Part shown: positions 7,174-10,688 of the stretch, piece after piece
Layout: the number at the start of each line of letters is the position of its first letter
Numbering within the stretch: position 1 is the first letter of the stretch
NCBI RefSeq assembly: GCF_047607725.1
Contig: NZ_JBLKSS010000038.1
Coordinates: 1-10,688, forward strand
Reading direction: 5' to 3'
DNA from: JBLKSS01 sp047607725
GTDB taxonomy: Bacteria; Pseudomonadota; Gammaproteobacteria; Enterobacterales; Enterobacteriaceae
DNA: 10,688 bases
Program-made: the position numbers and the translations under genes
Notes under the pieces: model-generated
Told to the model about the DNA's origin: nothing
Database searches by the model: none
Seen by the model: the letters and a program-made list of their open reading frames with translations, nothing else

Positions 7174-7996
7174 TTGCGCAGCAAGTCGGGGCTGGTATAG
7201 GGAATAATCAGGCTAATAATCAGAATCGCCAGCACATAAAACAGCAGGATACGCCAAAACACCTGCCGTACCGCCCGCGGGATATTCTTGGCCGGATCCG
7301 CCGATTCGCCGGCGGCGATACCGACAAGTTCGGTGCCCTGAAAGGAAAAGCCGACAATCATCGCGACGCCAATCATAGAGGCGAAACCGCCGGCAAAAGG
7401 CGCGTCACCCACCGTCCAGTTGTGCCAGCCCGCCTGCTCGCCGCCGCGTAGAATGCCGAAAATCATCAGCACTCCTACCGCGATGAACACCACCAAGGTG
7501 ACGACTTTTATCAGCGAAAACCAGTACTCCGCTTCGCCAAATCCTTTTACCGAAATGACGTTGAGCAGGAACATGATGCCCAGGAACAGCGCGCTCCAAA
7601 TCCAGCCCGGGACCGTTGGAAACCAATAGCTCATGACCAACTGCGACGCCACCAGATCCACCGCGATGGTGACCGCCCAGTTATACCAATAGTTCCAGCC
7701 GAGGGCGAAGCCGAAGCCCTCTTCCACATAGCGTGCGCCATAGGTGGCAAACGAGCCGGACACCGGCATATAGGCCGCCAACTCGCCGAGGCTGGTCATC
7801 AGGAAATACACCATCAGGCCAATCAATACATACGAGAGTAGCGCCCCCCCGGCCCCGCCTGGGAAATGGATGCGCCGGAGGCAACAAAGAGGCCGGTGCC
7901 GATGGAGCCGCCGATGGCGATCATGGTCAAATGGCGCGCTTTCAATTCGCGGCGTAGGCCGCTGCTGGGCAAAGGAGGGGTTGTTTTGTGACACAT
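7174..7996 (-). pseudogene. lysP: Lysine-specific permease LysP, truncated and frameshifted
   Basis: LysP is a lysine-proton symporter of the amino acid permease (APC) superfamily with 12 membrane segments, and in E. coli it also controls CadC. Here about 274 of roughly 489 residues remain. The first part, from ATG at 7996, reads MCHKTTPPLPSS then GLRRELKARHLTMIAIGG and ASISQAGPGG, matching the E. coli N-terminus. In the G-run (7844-7850 as C on the plus strand) there are seven bases where eight are needed, so the frame shifts and resumes as ALLSYVLIGLMVYFLMTSLGELAAYMP. Homology continues to IIPYTSPDLLRK, where the IS66-type end begins and supplies the stop TAA. The missing C-terminal half is not on the other side of the element. 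The rest is closely conserved (FALGWNYWYNWAVTIAVDLV), so decay is recent. It should be inactive because of truncation alone; the homopolymer shift could also be a sequencing error. Confidence 0.92.
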
Positions 7997-8072
7997 GGCG
8001 TTTGACGGGTCTCTGCAAAAATCGAGGCGGGATTGTAGCAAATCGTTCCCGCCGCGCACTCTAAACCAGTAA

Positions 8073-8092
8073 ATTATAAGCGTCATATGACG
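8073..8092 (-). promoter_or_regulatory. Candidate lysP promoter with overlapping 12-bp palindrome
   Basis: Reading leftwards, an exact TATAAT (plus-strand ATTATA, 8073-8078) lies about 77 bases upstream of the lysP ATG. Two bases upstream of it is a perfect palindrome, CGTCATATGACG (8081-8092), which would sit between -10 and -35 and could be an operator. No good -35 is visible at 16-18 bases, so an activator may be required. A further 7-bp stem (GGCGGGA 8026-8032 with TCCCGCC 8047-8053) lies in the presumed leader. Binding proteins cannot be named from sequence. Confidence 0.4.
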
Positions 8093-8196
8093 AATTTGGC
8101 GTTTTTAACACCACTGCGCCGCGTCGTTGCAGTCGATTATCGCCATAAAGGAGACGTTTCTCACCTTTCACCCCGTTGTCAGGGGGAATGATGGGG

Positions 8197-9084
8197 TTAG
8201 CGGGCGTCCGCGCCGGCGGCGAGCTGACAGTAGTCGATAAACCGCTGCAGGGCGTGGGAGAGGTGTTTCTGTCGGTGATGCACCACATACAGCGTGCGGT
8301 AAAGCGGCGGCAGCGGCGGCGCCAGAGTCACCAGGGTGCCGAGCGCCAGCGCCTCCGCCACCACTCGGCGCGACAGGCAGCTGATACCCAAGCCGTGGCG
8401 TACCGCATGTTTGATGGCCTCGGAGTTGCCGAGTTCCATTTCTAAATGAAAGTGCGGCAGGCGCGAGAGCAGCAGATGGTCGACGATGTCGCGGGTGCCA
8501 GAGCCCCGCTCACGCAAAATCCAGGGGGCGTCCGCCAGCGCGGACAATTCCAGCCGGCACCCCGCCAGCAGGTGGTCGGGGGCGGCAAAAATCACCAGTT
8601 CGTCGTTGAGCCAGGACCGCGTCACCAGATCCGGGTGGTGGCTCGGTCCTTCAATCAGCCCCAGGTCAACGCGGAAATCCGCCACGGCGTTTATCACCTC
8701 CTGACTATTGCCCACCTGCAGCGACAGCGGCGTGCCAGGCACCGCGCGCCGGTAGCCGGCAATCAGCTCCGGCAAAATATAATTGCCGATGGTACTGCTG
8801 GCAAACAGCCGCAGCGCGCCATTGCCCTGGGAGAACAGTATGCCTATCTCTCCCGCCTGTTCTAGCAGCGCGACGGCGCGCGGATAGAGCAACCGCCCAT
8901 GCGCATTGAGCACCAGTCGTTTGCCCACGCGGTCAAACAATTTTACTTTTAACTGCTGTTCCAGATCGGTCAACGCCGCGCTGACCGCCGACTGCGACAA
9001 CGATAATATCTGTGAGGCCTGGGTGGTCGAACCGCTTTTCAGCACTTCGGCAAAAACTTCCAGCTGGCGCAGGGTAATGGCCAT
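8197..9084 (-). CDS. yeiE: LysR-family transcriptional regulator YeiE
   Basis: YeiE is a LysR-type DNA-binding regulator. The protein has 295 residues from ATG at 9084, close to E. coli YeiE (293). The N-terminal winged helix-turn-helix (about 3-60: ITLRQLEVFAEVLKSGSTTQ, SQSAVSAALTDLEQQL, LFDRVGKR) is followed by the substrate-binding-like effector domain (about 88-290) with well-kept blocks: ASSTIGNYILPE, WILRERGSGTRDIVD and ELGNSEAIKHAVRHGLGISC. An upstream TTG at 9120 would add 12 residues not found in the family, so the ATG giving MAITLRQLE is preferred. It lies just upstream of lysP on the same strand, as in E. coli, and divergent from nfo. In E. coli yeiH lies between yeiE and nfo; here it is missing and the gap is 89 bases. 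No lesion is seen, making it the one apparently intact gene in this block. Confidence 0.93.
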   Translation of the reverse strand: MAITLRQLEVFAEVLKSGSTTQASQILSLSQSAVSAALTDLEQQLKVKLFDRVGKRLVLNAHGRLLYPRAVALLEQAGEIGILFSQGNGALRLFASSTIGNYILPELIAGYRRAVPGTPLSLQVGNSQEVINAVADFRVDLGLIEGPSHHPDLVTRSWLNDELVIFAAPDHLLAGCRLELSALADAPWILRERGSGTRDIVDHLLLSRLPHFHLEMELGNSEAIKHAVRHGLGISCLSRRVVAEALALGTLVTLAPPLPPLYRTLYVVHHRQKHLSHALQRFIDYCQLAAGADAR

Positions 9085-9121
9085 GGCTTTAGTAATCCAA
9101 CATTTCAACGAGATAACCAAC

Positions 9122-9127
9122 TATAAT
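9122..9127 (+). promoter_or_regulatory. Candidate -10 element for nfo in the yeiE-nfo divergent gap
   Basis: An exact TATAAT on the plus strand lies 46 bases before the nfo ATG, in an AT-rich stretch. The region at the expected -35 distance (AACATT) is poor. On the opposite strand a TATAGT at nearly the same place could serve yeiE. An SD-like GGGAG (about 9160) precedes nfo by roughly ten bases. Confidence 0.35.
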
Positions 9128-9173
9128 CATTTCTTTTCTTCTCTTCATCACTTTAACCGGGAGCCTAGCCAGG

Positions 9174-9878
9174 ATGAGCGAAAACAAGTTTATCGGCGCG
9201 CACGTTAGCGCAGCGGGAGGCGTAGATCAGGCGGTGGCGCGCGCCCACGACCTTAAGGCGACAGCGTTCGTACTTTTCACCAAGAACCAGCGGCAATGGA
9301 AAGCGGCGGCGCTGACCACCGAGACTATCGATAATTTCCGTGCCGCCTGCGAGCGCTATGGCTATGCTTCCCGCCAGATCCTTCCCCATGACAGCTACCT
9401 GATTAATCTCGGCCATCCCACCCGCGAAGGTATTGAAAAATCGCGCGTGGCCTTCATCGATGAAATGCAGCGCTGCGAGCAACTGGGCCTCAGCCTGCTC
9501 AATTTTCATCCCGGCAGCCATTTACAGCAGATCGCGGAAGAAGAATGCCTAGCGCGCATCGCCGATTCCATTAATCTGGCGCTGGAGAAAACCCAAGGCG
9601 TCACCGCCGTCATCGAAAATACCGCCGGCCAGGGCAGCAATCTGGGCTTTCGTTTTGAACAACTGGCGGCGATTATTGATCGGGTCGACGATAAAAACCG
9701 TGTCGGCGTTTGCATCGATACCTGCCACGCCTTTGCTTGGATCATGGCCGATAAACGCTTTGATGGCATTCCGATGATTCTGGAAACGGTCAACCCGGAT
9801 ATCTGGCCGAAGGAAATCGCCTGGCTGAAAGCATTGGCCGCCGGCGGCCACACCGCCGCAACGCCTGCCGAAAGCTAA
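9174..9878 (+). pseudogene. nfo: Endonuclease IV with 60-residue internal deletion removing zinc ligands
   Basis: Endonuclease IV is a three-zinc AP endonuclease of base-excision repair with a TIM-barrel fold. The open frame is 234 residues; E. coli Nfo has 285. Alignment from memory is collinear except for one gap: CIDTCHAFA (residues 180-188) joins directly to WIMADKRFDGIPMILE, so 60 residues present in E. coli are missing, in frame. Six zinc-ligand positions remain: His72, His112, Glu148, Asp182, His185 and Glu204 (E. coli 69, 109, 145, 179, 182, 261). Equivalents of His216, Asp229 and His231 lie in the missing part, as does barrel structure. The frame is otherwise open with a normal start and a slightly extended tail (AAGGHTAATPAES). 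A catalytically active enzyme seems very unlikely, so I call it a pseudogene despite the open frame. Confidence 0.88.
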
Positions 9879-10136
9879 ACGCCAAAGAAAACGACCCGCC
9901 GGATAACCTTGCGGGCCGTAATGCGCCCCATCGCGCAAAGCGGTTCGGACGTTTTAAGCGTAACTGCCCTTGCGGGCGACGACGTACTGGCGGGCGAACG
10001 GGTCGGCCCCCTACGCACTAGCACGTCAGGACGTTTCCGCCCACACTCCCCTTCATGCCGGCGAGGGCTCGGTACGGCATTTTTACCTCATCAGGGCGCT
10101 TTTGCCGCCCCTCTGCCGGCAAGGGGATACCAAAAG
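9879..10136. other. Non-coding gap between nfo and fruA
   Basis: About 258 bases without a recognisable gene. In E. coli several genes (yeiI, nupX, rihB, psuK and others) lie between nfo and fruA, so this is probably a deletion scar. CGTCAGGACGTTTC occurs at 10024-10037 and again at 10157-10170, inside the 3' end of fruA. Downstream of fruA on the minus strand are modest GC hairpins (for example CCCCT/AGGGG around GCCGGC near 10106-10124) but no T-tract, so no convincing terminator. Confidence 0.45.
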
Positions 10137-10548
10137 TCAGGCCAGAGCCCTCTCTGCGTCAGGACGTTTCAGCAGACTGTACAGCACGCCCAGCAGCAGA
10201 GTGCCGGTGGCAATCGCGATGATATAGCCGGTCACCGGCGAGATGGCGCCCGGGATCAGCAGCACGAACAGCCCACCGTGCGGCGCCATCAGCGTAGCGC
10301 CAAACATCATCGACAAGGCACTGGTCAGCGCGCCCACCACCATGCTAAGCGGGATAACGCGCATCGGATCGCGAGCGGCGAAGGGGATCACGCCTTCCGA
10401 AATAAAGCACAGGCCAAGCACAAACGTGGCTTTGCCGACTTCACGCTGGGTATCATCGAACTTACGGCGTCCGATAAGCGTGGCCACCGCGATGCCCAAC
10501 GGTGGCACCATACCCGCGGCCATAATGGCCGCCATCGGACCATAGGTC
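10137..10548 (-). pseudogene. fruA: PTS fructose permease FruA, C-terminal fragment of the IIC domain
   Basis: FruA is the membrane component (IIB'BC) of the fructose phosphotransferase system, which imports fructose as fructose-1-phosphate. Only about 136 of roughly 563 residues are present. They match the end of the IIC domain: GPMAAIMAAGMVPPLG, ATFVLGLCFISEGVIPFAA, DPMRVIPLSMVVGALTSALS, LMAPHGGLFVLLIPGAISP and a terminal LYSLLKRPDAERALA. The end is natural (TGA at 10137-10139), but the coding sequence is cut at 10548/10549 where an IS66-type end begins. An in-frame GTG inside the IS could nominally open the fragment, but it would lack the phosphorylation domains and most of the transport domain. 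Whether the rest of fruA lies beyond the element cannot be seen. No change inside the fragment disrupts the frame. Confidence 0.88.
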
Positions 10549-10688
10549 GTAAGCACCCCGTGGAGGACGTCTTGAATTATTGGTGGGTTTGTTGTATGAG
10601 ACAGTAAACCTACGTTACACGCTTATGCTCATTGCATTTTCACATTGTATTGATTTTAATAACTTTTATTTCCATCCCGGTTTGAGTG
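10549..10688. mobile_element. End of a second IS66-type copy, running off the window
   Basis: The first 49 bases repeat the terminal inverted repeat of the 6836-7173 element with one change (A at 10555 for G), starting GTAAGCACCCCGTGG. The following 91 bases match the reverse complement of 7124-7034 with two changes. It is therefore the same IS end as the right arm of the first element, in inverted orientation. No transposase is seen before the window ends. It interrupts fruA. Confidence 0.85.

Noticed and set aside
9909..10607. 232-codon plus-strand frame across the nfo-fruA gap, antisense fruA and the IS end
   Set aside because: Most of it is antisense to a clear fruA fragment and its end is translated from the IS repeat. 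The protein is rich in His, Arg and Gln with no recognisable domain.

Overview
The window looks like a stretch of a degrading enterobacterial genome of the Sodalis type (tsetse, weevil and related insect symbionts). Its proteins read as clear orthologues of Escherichia coli genes, the DNA is GC-rich, and several conserved genes are broken by frameshifts, an in-frame deletion and insertion-sequence ends. The Sodalis-like assignment is inference from this decay pattern and from protein similarity recalled from memory; no search was run.

Layout. (1) Positions 1-212 are AT-rich and non-coding. They hold a 10-bp-period array and scattered TAAGTATCAAAT-like repeats that stop where coding homology begins. 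(2) 213-978 is the last third of gcd (PQQ glucose dehydrogenase), frameshifted, followed by a strong intrinsic terminator. (3) 1035-1588 has no recognisable gene. (4) 1589-6832 is an O-polysaccharide module, manC - manB - wzm - wzt, the order known from the E. coli O8/O9a polymannose clusters. ManC and ManB make GDP-mannose, and Wzm/Wzt export a finished lipid-linked polymer across the inner membrane. The mannosyltransferases and chain-terminating WbdD that normally follow wzt are absent: three bases after the wzt stop lies a 338-bp element with perfect 49-bp inverted ends of IS66 type. (5) 7174-10548, nearly all on the minus strand, is a compressed version of the E. coli lysP - yeiE - yeiH - nfo - ... 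- fruA neighbourhood. lysP is truncated by the element and frameshifted, yeiE is intact, yeiH is missing, nfo has lost 60 internal residues that carry three zinc ligands, and fruA survives only as its C-terminal quarter. (6) 10549-10688 is the end of a second copy of the element, inverted relative to the first, cutting fruA.

Together, the four polysaccharide genes and yeiE look intact, while gcd, lysP, nfo and fruA look like pseudogenes. IS66-type copies sit at both ends of the lysP-fruA block and at the end of the polysaccharide operon, so IS-mediated rearrangement, not simple insertion, best explains the joins. I do not see a convincing new molecular system. The most unusual signals are the periodic repeat array at 1-200, the long-armed mini-IS, and the precise 180-bp deletion in nfo.
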